Assembly: GCF_019059575.1 (NCBI RefSeq)
Contig: NW_024881532.1
Coordinates: 248,001-312,000 of the forward strand
DNA length: 64,000 bases
Source: Amphibalanus amphitrite
Lineage: Eukaryota > Arthropoda > Thecostraca > Balanomorpha > Balanidae
Direction of reading: 5' to 3'
A model generated the notes under the pieces. The model did no database searches. It was not told the DNA's origin and saw only the letters and a list, made by a program, of their open reading frames with translations. Numbering within the stretch: position 1 is the first letter of the stretch; each line of letters begins with the position of its first letter. Shown piece after piece: positions 1 to 48,995 of the stretch. The position numbers and the translations under genes are program-made.

Positions 1-862
1 TCGTACAGCGTCTGCTGAGGACCGTCCTGGAAAGGCGGCCGGCGGGCGGGGGCGTCTCGGGTCGCCGCGGCGGGGGTTAGAATCATGACTGGATCAGCGC
101 TACGATCTGTGAGACCCACGGAGTGTGCAGAGGTGCCCTCCGCCTCACTCTAGGTCGGACGGACCCTGCGGACACCACTGGTGCTGAGCGAAGCTAGGAA
201 CACCGACTCCCAACTGGATCCAAGCGCGCACCGCTCAAACCTCCCGTGCGACCTTTGGGTATTTGCTCGTGTCTGTGAACTTTTGCGGTGACCGATGCGT
301 TTTAGTTGCCGCCTTGGCGCTGGACATCGTCTCAATAATGGCGGCGTCGCGGTCCATCGGAGGCGTGTCCCGTGTGGCGGCCGCGCCGCTACGCTCTACA
401 TCGCTAAACAAACCTTCCTTTCATCGGAGACTCCGGGTTGTGACGGGCCGATCAAAGACTGCACCAACGCGCCCCGCGTGCCGAACGGCAGGGGAGCGTT
501 TGAGGGGGAGAGGGCACCCTAGCGGTCCGCACCGTCCTATTGACTGGTATGCTATTGGTGTTCTGTGTTGACTTGACCGAGAAAGATATTAGATGGTCAT
601 ATGTTCATCAGTGTTGGCGATAATTTTCCTCAAGAAAAGCAGCACTAGAAAATTTACCAAACAAAGCAGACAATGTACGTTGTAGTGTAAACATTTCTTT
701 CTGTTGTAACTTGCGCATTAATTGATGGTCTGACATTTCGGAAATATTGATCACCTGATGTTTACTACCATATTTATCGGTTTGACACGGCAAAATGAGA
801 CGATCAGTCGTGGTAAAAAATTCGGCTACGGCAGGGCAACACAGACAGTATACAAACGGCTA
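1..862. other. No gene recognised (left edge)
   Basis: The first ~560 bases are GC-rich with only short, unconvincing open frames; the rest is AT-richer. I see no domain, splice-bounded exon or repeat with clear borders here. Confidence 0.5.
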
Positions 863-870
863 AAATAGCT

Positions 871-2954
871 CACTGGCGGTCGCAGGGGGGGGGGGGCCAC
901 GGGGGCCATGGCCCCCCCTTTGGTGCTGAAAGGTGGGGCCATACTATCTTTTGGCCCCACCTTTCAGATCGAACAAAAGTCCTAGAAAAGCTTTTCGTAT
1001 GTTTCATTTTCTTTCTTGCGCCATCAAAGGACGTAAATTTCACTCATAAGTGGGCTCAGTTTCGCATTCTGTCAATTTGGCGGTCAGCGTCGCTGGCACC
1101 GGTTCACGAGTATGGCCGGATCTTATATGGAATATCAGCGTGGGTTTACTTGAGGCTCTCGTAGGCCCAGCATTCAGCAATGGCTGGCATGAGACCCTCT
1201 TCGGCAGTGGCGGGTGGGCCCTGCTAAAGGAGATTGGCTCCAAGACACTAAAGTAAGACCTCATGGGTTGGTGCTGTGCACCTCAGAAGCCCGGTGGTGA
1301 CGCCGTATGCCGGCTTGGTTTCTTAAGGATTAGCGTGGGACCTCCGGGGCCTGCATAGAGTTTGCATGAGCTAGTATGTAATCTCAGAGGCATGTGTGTA
1401 ATGTGTACACAGTGGCGGTCGCGGGGGCCGGGGGGGGGGGGGCATCAGGGCCATGCCCCCAAAGGTCAATAAAGGGGGCCATCATATCATTTGCCCCCCC
1501 CCCCTCAAACAACCAATGGGCCCCCATATAAGTGTATGGGGCCCTGGCAATTATTCGATCGTCACGAGGCTAAAAAAAACCACGCCCAGCTATTAATATA
1601 GCTCCCACACCGGTCTTTGAACGTCCTACACTGACCTCTGAGGGAACTTCAGTGGCGGTCAAGCGCCCACGTTGACCGCTAAGAGCCTACATCAACCTCT
1701 CTGAGGCCCCACATCTGGCCTATGAGGGCCCCTAACCGGCCTCAGGGGTCCCAACCGGCGTCTGAGGGTCTCACACCGGTCTCTGGTGGCCTTATTTCTG
1801 TCTCTGGTGTCCCAAGACGAACATTTAGGTGCCAATAAGGGCCCCGCACTGGCTGCTGAAGACCCGATGCCGGTCTCTAAGGGTCTGCATTGGCCTCTGA
1901 GGAGGGCCCATCTTGGCCTTTGAGGGCCCTCTGCTGGCCTCTGGGGTCCAACGACGGCTCATGCCGGTCTTTTAGGGCCCTACGTTGACCTCTGAGGGCC
2001 CATGCTGGCCTGTAATGAGTAAGGACCCACATTAGCCTCTGAGAGCCCAACTCGGTCTCTGATGGTCTCAAACTACTGGCCTTTGTAGTTTGCAGGCCCT
2101 GTACTGGTCTCTGAGGGCCCTAAACTAGCCTCTACATGAAAACATACATGGGCGGGTTTCTGAAGATCAGAGGGCTCACGCAGTCTCCGGCACAGCCTTA
2201 CGTTGGTCCTGATCGAGATTGCTTTACGTTCTGATGGTCCCGCGCTGATTCCCTCATATTTCGAGGTCGGGACCCCATGAGCCGGTGTGGGTCCTGGGGC
2301 TGGCAGAGACTGATGAAGTCATTAGGGCTCAGGGCCAGTCTTTTTAGCAGTAGGACTAGGCAGGTTGAGTGAGCCCCAACAGAGCCGTTGCGAAGCCCCG
2401 CAGGAGTCGCGCGCGGCCCTCAGATGCCAATTCTGAAAGCTCGGAACCTGTGGGGGTCTCCAGAGGCCGGTGTATGTACCTACTCTCTCCCGCCGCCACA
2501 CAACTAGGTACCTATATGGGTAAATGTCATAGTCTAAAAATGCTCTCTGGGTTTCACATGCTTGTTCAAAGCAAGAGGTATCTGTACTTTTTAGCAAGAT
2601 GTATCTGTACTTTTCCGAATTGTTTTATAGTGGTAAGGTCATGAATCCGCGTGCCTGACCTTCCAGTATAGGTACCTATGCTACACCGATCCGTCGTCAT
2701 GGACGGTGCAGCGGCCCGACCGGTGGGCACACCGTGAGACGGTAAATGGAACTGGTGATTTTGCCTTAAATTGAGCTCAAAGGTTTCACGCAAGAATGAG
2801 ATGGATGAAGCATAAGTAATGCCAACTGTGCGGCGCCTCGCGGACGTAAAAAAATTAGCCGATCACCCCCCCCCCCTCCCGGTGACGGATAAATGTTATG
2901 TCCCGCGAGTGTGACTTTGGCCCCCCCTTTTGCTAGCGGCTGCGACCGCCAGTG
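871..2954. mobile_element. hAT-like DNA element, non-autonomous, with 8-bp target duplication
   Basis: The left end CACTGGCGGTCGCAG (871-885) is repeated as its exact reverse complement at the right end (2940-2954). The element is flanked by the direct repeat AAATAGCT (863-870 and 2955-2962). An 8-bp duplication and CA..GGCGG ends fit the hAT superfamily. No transposase frame is visible in the 2.08 kb. The interior holds G/C homopolymer runs, a second partial copy of the left end starting near 1413 (AGTGGCGGTCGCGGGGG), a third near 1652, and a degenerate minisatellite, so it is probably a composite of several insertions. Confidence 0.75.
1610..2130. repeat. Degenerate minisatellite, CTCTGAGGGCCC-type units
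   Basis: About twenty imperfect units of roughly 25-30 bases share a core like GGCCTCTGAGGGCCC. They lie inside the hAT-like element. Several open frames here are produced by the repeat and show no domain. Confidence 0.6.
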
Positions 2955-3254
2955 AAATAGCTCGGATATCTAGGCACGACACATGCTAATGGACTCACGA
3001 TAGGGACAAATTAGGTACATACAAACAACGAGAAAAGCAAACAACTAAGCCTCTTTAATTCATTACGGTCGATGTGATACCGATGGCCGCTTAGCTCAAT
3101 GTGTCTGACTGTGTGGATACAAGGTTTCACCTATTGCTGAAGGTCAAACAATACGACTCGTCTTGAATGCACGTCTGTGAGTTGTCGTTTTCTGTGGAAC
3201 TAACAAGCATTGAACCGGACCTCAAATTTCTCCGAAGTGTTTTGTGGTCGAGGT

Positions 3255-3576
3255 CGACCCGTCTCCTGTCAGGGTCACTGACCTGTGACTTGCCCCCACC
3301 GAACTGCGTCCCTTTTTCACTGACTCATCTTTACTGACCTTTGACCCATCTTCACTGACTTGTGACCCGTCTCCAATGACCTTTGGTGCCGGCAGCATTC
3401 CCCGCCCCTCAACGACCTATCCATCACTGACCTATGATCCGTCTATCACTGACTTGTGACCCGTCTACTGGTAGCCTACGACCCGTCTACTACTGACCTG
3501 TGACTGGTAGTAGCTGCCTCGCAGTGACCTGTTATCTCTGACCTGTAACCCGTCCCTGATTTCCCTGTGACCCGCC

Positions 3577-3600
<24 letters not shown>
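3255..3600. repeat. Degenerate minisatellite, TGACCTGTGACCCGTC units
   Basis: Imperfect ~20-base units with a core ACTGACCTGTGACCCGTCT repeat from about 3255 to 3600. They overlap the last codons and stop of the protease gene on the minus strand, so the repeat lies in its 3' untranslated region and may have reshaped the C-terminal tail. Confidence 0.6.
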
Positions 3601-39905
<36,305 letters not shown>

Positions 39906-41261
39906 GCGTTCGAGCTCACGCGTCTATCACACGGGTTCACGGCCACGCCAGGTCCTCTGCCGGTCTCGTCCGGCGTCTGCAATTATCCGATGTCCTTCGC
40001 CGCTTCTCACGACCACGCGCGGAGAGCAGCTGCAGCCTTCCCAGCGTCCCGGGAGCCTCCCGTCGCTGCGGGGCCTCAGACCCGGGAGATGGGGCGGAGA
40101 AGATCGGCCCTGAGGCCGGACGGGCGCCGTGCAGAGCCCATGGCTCAGACCTGGACACAGAGGGCCACAGTAAGATTCTGGACACAAACACAGGGTCAAA
40201 TTTAGCATTCTGAACACAAGGACACACTCAGTCTCCACTGCCGTCCAACACTACATCCCCACGGGCGTGTCGCAACCCCGGGCGGCCCGGTACGATATTA
40301 TTCACGGCCGTGTGTGGTGGCCTGTGCGGTAACCCATGCGCGCCGACCGCCGGTTTAAGCAGGCGAGCACGCAATGCCGGCCGGCTGGCAGTGACCGTGA
40401 GTCGCCTTGATCTCGGTCAGTGGTCACAAGCCGACGGCTGCGGCCGGCCGGCCGGTCGGACCGACAGGTGGTCACGGGCCGGGCCGGCACAGTGTGCAGG
40501 TACGCGGTGAGAACGCGGGGTGGATTTGGGTGAGCTGGAACTGTTATGAGGTGCCATGGGAATGGAATGGGCTTGCCTTGTGACGTGTGAAGGATACTGG
40601 GCAAGAGGCTCGTTTTATGTCAAACTGAGGCTTGTAGATTTTGATTGGCATTGTAGGGATATAAAGTGACGACAAATCAAATGAACTTAAATTGTCGAAC
40701 ACAAGCGCAATTCAAGCAAGTTCCACGGTTGACCGAGCGCCCAGCTCGATAGTATTCACGACATTACCTAATGTCGCTAACTCCCTACTGATAAAGGCAT
40801 GCACAGAGTGAGATATTACAGGCCAGTGAGACCGAGTGATCCGACAACAGCCGACGGTCGTGGTAGTTTGGCAACCCGTGCTTTCATGAAATACCAAGCA
40901 GCGAACAGAGGATGCATCCCATTACACGTCGAAACGACACGTTCCCATTGCCTTTCCCATTTATATCAATACGTCTATGAAATAATAATAATGCATCCCA
41001 TTGTCGTCTGGAGATATGCGCCGGGTACCCGCCCAGTTAAGCATTTATTATTTGTTCACCTTAGCAAACAATATACCAGTCGACTGTATAGACGTTCACG
41101 AGTAAAACTCCAATATTAATGTAATAAATGCAAGCTACAGCACATGCTATCATATTGAATCTTAATTCCAAGGTAAAATGTAGCTGAAAACTGATACATT
41201 TATCTATATAAAGCACCACACGAGCAAAGTTAAAACAAGTTCTGGTTGCCTACCCGTGCTT
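39906..41261. other. Upstream flank of the protease; promoter not identified
   Basis: GC-rich between 39950 and 40510, which could be a promoter region, then AT-rich. No TATA box or initiator can be placed with confidence. Confidence 0.4.
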
Positions 41262-41270
41262 GTCCCGTAC

Positions 41271-42773
41271 GCGAGTTACCTAAGTGTGGAACTACCCAGC
41301 GCCGAGCCGGCCGGATGACGTCACACCACGGCCAGTGCCGGCGCAGCGGCAGACTGGCCGAGATTGGCATGGTCTTAACTTGGCGAAGAGGCATCCAACG
41401 CCAAACTTCTGCTGCAGCTATAAATCACATTTCATGTGTTTTTTCCATGTGTATGAGCTATTAAGTCCTTCGAATACCTAATGTGTAAGTGAGCATGCCT
41501 GCATTTAGCAGTGTGTGCTATGCTATGTGGATTGAAAACTGGGGGCACATCCGACACACTGCGCAATGGATTCCGATATTGCTTGGCTGATTCTGGCTTT
41601 GTGTCTTCGCACGAACCATTGAAAGGGAGGACGTCATTTTTAAAGGTTGTCAGGTGCACTCAAACGTTTTAATAAGCAACTGCTGATTGAATTTCTGGCG
41701 AGGGGTGGTGGAACGTTCTGTTCACAAATGAGTATCTACCTACCTAGTGCCTACCTGCATTGGCAAATAACTTGGTCGCGACTCGCGGTCAATTAGGCAT
41801 GATTCACGAAGTCCCTTATCTTTTATTAGACTTATTAAGCCCAATGTGCAATATTTGCGTCTTTTCGCGTTGCATCGGGTAGCAAATGAGAAAATCTGCC
41901 TCTTCTCCACAGCCCTCAATTCAAGAAACCGTCCTTTTCCTTATCACACCATTCCATAACATAATTTTCAAACATGGGTATCCTCCCCACAAAAAAAAAA
42001 ACTGAAGCAGTTTCCTTCGGCTCCAATGCGCCGCTCGCCCAGGGAGACGGAAGTGTTATATTCTCGGCGGTCCAGTCTGCATTCTGCAGCACAATTAAAC
42101 TTGGCGGACCCCCAGCGCACGACTGAACGATTCGTATTGTTGCGAGTGACTGTGACGACAGCAAATGAGTGCCTCTTACAATGAATTACAGTGGCGAATG
42201 CACTATTGCAGAGAAGAAATGGATTGAGCAGATGCCCAACCTCGCTGTATTATCAACTAAACATTAGATACGCTTTACATTTTAATCAGGCAATCATGGA
42301 AACAAACGACTTGCGAGTTGCGACCCTTCCGCCTTACATAACTCGGCAGAATGCCCCTGAGTCGGCTAAACTACACTGCATCTCTTCAAACCCTAAGTAT
42401 TTTACAATTTACCACTCAGCTATGCCACAGGCTTATAATTCACTGATAAAGTCTCAACTCCTTTTCCCCTATCATCTTTTTGGCACCGTCAATCGCCATC
42501 TGCGCTGCCCACTGTCCAGCAAATAATCCGGCCGTCTCCAGTCCTCTGGCAGGGGCTTCCAAACTCAAGCGAACTCGCCGAAGTTTCGCCATTCAATGCG
42601 CAGGATCTGTACAATTGAGTTTGAGAGCCTCTGGGTTGGCTCGGCGCGCCTGCGCTGCGCCGTTGGTCCGGCCAAGTACGCGAGTGACGTCATGCTATAA
42701 GCGTCATCCCCCGACCAAAGTCACCAATCAGAGCCCTAGAATCGACTTGTAGTTCCACACTTAGGTAACTCGC
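41271..42773. mobile_element. 1.5-kb TIR element, copy 2 (uninterrupted), 9-bp target duplication
   Basis: Inverted copy of the element at 15100-17591. Ends GCGAGTTACCTAAGTGTGGA and inverse; flanking direct repeat GTCCCGTAC (41262-41270, 42774-42782). At 42187-42188 it preserves the empty TA target that is filled in copy 1. No transposase is visible. Confidence 0.92.
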
Positions 42774-42782
42774 GTCCCGTAC

Positions 42783-45700
42783 ATTACCAGTCTACCAACC
42801 ATGACGGTTTTATATAATCTTGTCGTTTATTCCCCAAGGTTACTGGACAGGGTAGGTAGCACAGGATAATATCCGTTTCGGTCTGGAACAAGACACAATA
42901 TTATCGAACCTTTGTGTTGTAAACGAACAGCAGTGGAAAGACAATGGAGTATGGATTCAGTCAAATCACATCTCATGCCAAAATGTTGAACGGTGACACA
43001 AGCTGATATGGTTCGCTATAGCGGCACCCCTTTGATCTGCAAAAAATGCTAAATACTGCAAATTATAAGTGAACGTCATTTATGATAGAAAATTTGATTT
43101 ATAAGTTGAAAACCAAGAAAATAATCCTAAAGGACGATCGAAAAACCTTGCAATTTGCCGCGGGTAAATTCGTTATGTAAAAGTAGTAAGCACCCAACAT
43201 AAGGGATAAAACTTATATTTCTATACAAAACGATGATTTTCCATGAAGAGCTCAATTCTCATCGCAACGTTTTATAACATTTAGTAATCAGTTGATGAGT
43301 AGGTGTGCAGTAAGCACAGGGCTACAATCGAAGGATAATGATGTCGCTCTTATTTTCCGCAGTTCAATCCAAACAAACAATTAACGGTCTCATTCCGATA
43401 AGCCGCACTTGCTCTCAGCTCACTAGGGATCATCCTCACGCATAACAACATCACGGACATCACGGACGCATAACCCTTCACGGACAGAACAATGCAGGAG
43501 ATAATAAAGCCGTAAACATTACGGCGTCTTACGGCCACGCAGACAAATGAAATGCCCAGCGCTGAGCATCGCAACAAAACACGAACGTGGCTGTGCCGTC
43601 AAAACAAACTGTTGCAGCTCCGCACGAGCAAACAAATGGGCCCCCGAGCACGCCACGAGTGTATGGTCAGGGGTCAGAACGGTCATGTTACACCGACTGT
43701 AACTGTCCACTCGTCTGTCAGCCTGGTCCACTACGGTTTACGAAATATGGTGGCAATTAATTAACTATCAATTCTACATTTTCCCTGTTCTATCGGAGCA
43801 TTTTCGTCTATTTGCTAGTCAAAGGGGCTGAGACGACTATTTTAACGAGATACTTTTTGGCAACAGGAGAAATTAACGGGAAACAACATTCCGGTGTTAT
43901 ATCCTCAATCCACTGTGATTATCAAAAGATATGGAATGTGATATATCGGTCCCATTACGGGTTCGTTTGCCCACCTGTCTGTATCCACCGCTCCCGATCC
44001 TCAGCCTGGCGACCGTTCCGTCTCCGTGGCGTGTCCACCGGCTCAGTGCTGTCCAGCGGCCACCGAGCGTCCCTCTCCGAACACCACACCCCGCACACCC
44101 TGTGTTCCGGGCGAGACTCCCCAAACCACCGTGTGTTCCGGGCGAGCGCCGCGGCCGCACTGACCGCCTCGCCGCCGTCGCCGCGGCCGTCGTCCAGTCG
44201 CGGCTGGGACCGGCCGTCAGCCACCGGTGCCGGCAGACTGGGGTGGTCGGATCACAGCTGACTGACACACGACACCGAGGACGAGCGTCGGGGATAGTCA
44301 GGCAGAGGAGGGGTAGTTGAGTCGGTCCGCAGTCGGGAGCAGATGAGGGACAGTCGGTCAGTAGAGAGGGACGGTCGGTCTGTCGGCAGGGGGAGATGGT
44401 TTGAGGCACGAACAGCCGGTTAGTTAGTCGTCGGGCACAGTTTACCGGAGGAGGGGACAGTCGGTAGGTCAAGGGGACGGTTGGTTGAAAAAGGGAGAGT
44501 GGAACAGTTGGTCTGTCAGGAGCAATGCCGTCGATCGGTCCGGTCAGTCGACGGAGAGGACAGTCTGTAGAGGGACGGTGGGCAGGGGTCGGTCAGAGGT
44601 GACCGATCAATCTCATTTAGTCCGAGAACAAGCAGCCATCCAACCGAACGATGATATATACCTGACCAGAAAACCAGTATGGAATGATCATTCTGACAAA
44701 ATCAGTGGAGCGGAAAGCAGTTCACAAGGCCAGCAAATCGGCCAAAAACGGCGGAGCCCACCGCTCATACAGGGACCAGGAAAGGCCTGTCGTTCATTTG
44801 GCAAGAAACCCAGTCGAATTGCGGGTGCGGAGTGACAGCCAGCAGGGTCAGACGGCAGTCGGCACGCAACCGGGAACAAGGAATAATGGGGAGCGATCGG
44901 GCAGGGTGATAAGTGCAGGGTAGTCTGTCGTCCAGCTGCGCACATGTGCGCACATGTTATTGCAATACGCGCATACCTTATACCAGCAGTTTATTGCCTA
45001 GTTGTGTTGAATCAATAAATCAAGAAATGAGAAGTCTTGAAAGAGACCGATACTACGCTAATTTGAGAATTTATGATGGATTAGATAATCGTTTCATTGA
45101 ATACAGTGCGATGCATAATGCCACTTAATTAACATTTTAATCATTCCATTTAAATGAAACAAGACAAAATGGTGAAACTGTCACAAAGCTTTGTACCGAT
45201 TAAAACGGTGTCACAACTCAAGTAAACCAATGTCACGGTATGCATTTGCTAACACTAGGAATGCTATCATAGGCCATAGCTGAGCTTATTTCCATCCCTG
45301 CTGCAGCATACGAGCTATAGAAATCCCACCAGACACTAGACAGTATGTCCACTCTATATCAACTGTGCAGATTCCATTGCTTGGTTTATATTCAATTCAC
45401 TAGCTTCATCTATCAGTCGGTATTCGATGTTTCACGTTGGGTAAGACATCTGTGTTCGGCTCCGTTCAGCACGAGTCAGCCGACCGTCTGGAGACCGGTG
45501 GATTCCTCCGACTAACGGCCCCTGCCGATGAGCGCGGCCGGCAGCTGGCCGATGACGGCTCGACGGTGGATGACGGTCCGTCAGCGGTGACGGGTGACGG
45601 TCCGATACGAATGACAAACGGTCAATGTCAGGGCGCACCACCGCTTTGCAAACGGCGCGTGGATTGCGTGCGGAATCAGATGTAGATCGCAATCGAAGTG

Positions 45701-47402
45701 CGCGATATGATGGCGTTATTGGCTCACAAAATCGTTATAAAAAGGTATTTAGAAAGCATAGTTAACTTAGAAATTATAGTTAAATATCGGTAGTAAGAAG
45801 CATAGAAAGTATAGCAAGGGCGACATGACATTGTGTAAGCACTAAGCAGCACATGCTAGCACTTCGATCATCGATGTAAGCTTGATACATAATTCGTGTA
45901 TGCACTATGCATATGAGAAGAGAAAGAGATGTATCCAATGCCTGTGGCTTACATAGGCCGCACAGTACCAGGGACAAGACCGTGGCGGTCGAAGGACCTC
46001 GCGATGCCACGATAGCGCCAGACAAGTATCTAAAATACCGCGGTGTGTCACCTACTCTCAAAACTCGTGTCCAAAGTGCCGCACCCCCATCTCCATACCA
46101 ACGGACGTGCCGTGGGGGATATGGGACGAATGGAACACCCATCTCCAGCCCCTCGGCGGCGGGCTCAAATCCCCACATCACGGCGCACGGGACCGTTGCC
46201 TTGTAGATGTAGAGCTAAGAGAGATTGTAGGGGGATAGAGGAGAGCACATTAGCAAGATGGTCACCTATCGGGCGGCCGAGGACAGAACCAGGATAGCAG
46301 TGACAAGTTGGTTAGTGACGGTTCAATAGGCTGATAATATGGGAACATGAGATACCTAGCCGTGCTTTTACTGAGCCTTCAGAACAATGGGAATTAGGAA
46401 TGTTCCACCATGAATCACCACTGAGAAGTCTTAAGAGTTTCGTTGGAAGAGAAATATTTAAGCGGCATTTTAGCAGACCCGGGGGTTAGACATAGCAATA
46501 TCATAGAAGAGTTTTTAACTAATTTAACATAAATAGCCCTTATTCACAATTGCAGCTGGGCTGTGTCCATGCGCACAGCGCTGACCGGGACGGAGTGATT
46601 AGCTCACGGGAGGTCCAGGGCCGCGGCTGATTGTCTGCGGCACACTCCGTCCGCGGCACGGCGCAGCGGCCCGTCGCTGCTGGAGTCGCCGTTCCACGCG
46701 GCCGACCGTGACACGAGCCGCCAGCCAGGCGCGCCGCAAACGGGGTGCCGACACAGGGAGCTATCGAGAAAAAAAAAAGCCAATACATTGGTGTAGTGTG
46801 CCACGGCGTCACACCAATACACTGGCGTAAAGTGCCTTGGTGTCACACCAATACACAGGCGTACCTACCTCGGTGACACGGGTAGGTACGCTGGCGTTCT
46901 GCAACACGCGGTGCCACGCCAACAAATAAACATATCAGTACACTGTGTGACCAGCAATTGGTCACCAATAGAGCGGAATAAGTTCTGAATTATGATATGC
47001 GTAGCTCTGGTAATACGTCACACATAAACACCGGTCTGTACGCCGGTCCGTCCGCGCGCTGGCCCGGCCGGCACCGCGACCCAGCTCGGCTACCCAATAC
47101 AGAGAACCGCCCGGTGTGCCGGGGGGCAAACAGCTGCCAGACAGCTGGGAGTCGCACGTTCATCTAACGGTGACAATCACATACCGGCGACCCACAGAGC
47201 CTATAGTGGTCACTGACTGGCAAAACGGCAGTTTCAGAGATTGGACAGGGAATAACTCACTGATAGGTATTTTCCGCGTAACGCGCATGCTGCTCTGCTC
47301 AGGAAAATGACATAGGCATACGGTACATACAGTAAGATAACTTTACCTGTAAGTTATGAGCGTCCCTGAACGCTAGTGGCACCCACGCTGACCTCCCCAT
47401 AC
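42783..47402. other. Intergenic; no gene recognised
   Basis: About 4.6 kb. Includes degenerate GGACGGTCGGT-type repeats at 44290-44620 and the 34-bp tandem repeat listed separately. Open frames in GC-rich patches (44000-44470, 45430-45690) lack domain character. Confidence 0.45.
46781..46882. repeat. Three 34-bp tandem units
   Basis: Units begin CAATACAYTGGYGTA at 46781, 46815 and 46849 and end in a GTCACAC-like stretch; the third has diverged. Confidence 0.8.
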
Positions 47403-48019
47403 ACCGGTACACTCGGGGGCAGATTGATGTTCTACAACTCTTTATCCACCGGGTTCCTATGGCTCAGCATTGGCAGCAGCCGCCTGGTACCGGTAGACTG
47501 TGCCGCTTCACTTACTTGTCAAGCGGCACAGCCTACCCACACCGTATGTCACCGGTCTGGGTCGGTGGCTGGAAGGCGATGTGGGCCGCCTGTGACGTCA
47601 GCGTAGCGGTGAGGGCCGAGCCCGGAGGCATGGCTCGGGTCGGCGCGGCGCGGCGGCTGGCGAGGGCTGGGGGGTGAGGTGGGGTGGGAGCACGGACCAT
47701 CGCGCGGCTGAGAGAGTGTAGTTAACTTTCGCGTCTCAAGGCGCCAATTATTCTACCTAACATTGCTCTACCTGGCATTGGGACAGCCGATAGAATTTAT
47801 ATCACACGTGCATCGAGTTGCGGAGCTACATTGTTTATAACAGATAAGTATTAAGGCCTTGATTGAGCTCATTGGTGTCTATTATTTCGCACAGCAATCG
47901 TCCAGAGACTGGGGTTTTTGGATAGCGCGGCGTCCCAACTTTAAGCAACTCTTACTGTTCCTCTAATGTGTGGTCGCAGCCACCAAAAGCAAACCGTTCC
48001 AACTAGGAACAAATAAGTC

Positions 48020-48125
48020 GCGCACCTGGGACGGTTCGAACCGGGCTTCTCGAACCGGTCACCCTACGACGCTAGCGTGTATCCACTGAGCTGCTGAGAC
48101 CAGCGACCACCCGCCGCGGTCAAAC
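48020..48125 (-). ncRNA. Degenerate tRNA-like block, left arm of palindrome
   Basis: On the minus strand an A-box-like CAGCTCAGTGGATAC is followed about 45 bases later by a B-box GGTTCGAACC. The T-arm pairs only partly and no full cloverleaf forms, so it is a tRNA-derived sequence, not a tRNA gene. Confidence 0.45.
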
Positions 48126-48199
48126 GCGATCAAATCCCACAATACTGTCATTGGCGGTCAGCGGGTTAATGTCATTTTGTTTTGTGCAGACGAGGACCA

Positions 48200-48285
48200 T
48201 TCTCGGTAGCACAGTGGATGAACGCTCGTGTCGTGAATTGGCCGGTTGGAGAAGCCCGGTTCGAATCCCCCTGAGTGGCCGGCTT
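48200..48285 (+). ncRNA. Degenerate tRNA-like block, right arm of palindrome
   Basis: A-box-like GTAGCACAGTGGATGAACGC is followed by B-box GGTTCGAATCC near 48258. It shares the core GAGAAGCCCGGTTCGAA with the opposite block at 48020-48125. T-arm pairing is poor. Confidence 0.45.
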
Positions 48286-48995
48286 TTTAGCTCCTAGTTA
48301 GAACAGTTTGCTATTGGGGGCTGCGACCACATTTAAGAGCAACAGTAATAATCGCTTTAAATTGAGGCGCTGGCTGCGGCACTACTCATAACCCCCAGTT
48401 CCCACGTCTCTGGACGATTGCCGTGCGAAACAATAGACACCAATCTGCTCAATCAAGGCCTTAATACTAATACGTGTATGATATACAAAATATAGCTCCG
48501 CACCTCGATGCACGAGTGACATATAAGTTCTATCGGCTGTCCCATTGCCACGCTTAAGTGTGTCGTATAATGTGCATGGCAAGTATGATGATAGGCGCTG
48601 TCTTGGGGATAGGATATTTTAACAACTGCTTTAGCACAATTGTTAGGTAGAATAATTGGCGCCTTGAGGCGCGAAAGTTAACTACACTCGCTCAGCCGCG
48701 CGATGGTCCGTGCTCCCACCCCACCTCACTCCCCAGCCCTCGCCAGCCGCCGCGCCGCGCCGACCCGAGCCATGCCTCCGGGCTCGGCCCTCACCACTGC
48801 GCTGACGTCACAGGCGGCCCACATCACCTTCCAGCCACCGACCCAGACCGGTGTCATACGGGTGGGTAGGCTGTGCCGCTTGACAAGTAAGTGAAGCGGC
48901 ACAGTCTACCGGTACCAGGCGGCTGCTGCCAATGCTGAGCCATAGGAACCCGGTGGATAAAGAGTTGTGGAACATCAATCTGCCCCCGAGTGTAC

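Larger units (their letters stand above)
47407..48995. mobile_element. ~1.6-kb fold-back palindrome with central divergent tRNA-like units
   Basis: The left half reads ACTCGGGGGCAGATTGATGT from 47411; the right half ends with its inverse at about 48991. Similarity continues inwards with small gaps to the centre near 48150, giving arms of ~780 bp. GTAC flanks both ends (47407-47410, 48992-48995) and may be a 4-bp target duplication or part of the ends. Near the centre are two diverging tRNA-like blocks. I see no protein. It could be a fold-back transposon or two SINE-like copies fused head to head. Confidence 0.75.

Noticed and set aside
3085-3150. tRNA-like A-box (CCGCTTAGCTCAATGTG)
   Set aside because: No B-box at a proper distance and no cloverleaf.
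43897-44472. 191-residue minus-strand and overlapping plus-strand frames
   Set aside because: GC-rich overlapping frames with no domain, no splice support and repeat-like DNA alongside.
46781-46882. Possible CRISPR-like array of three repeats
   Set aside because: Units are directly adjacent with no unique spacers, and this is animal DNA; it is a short tandem repeat.
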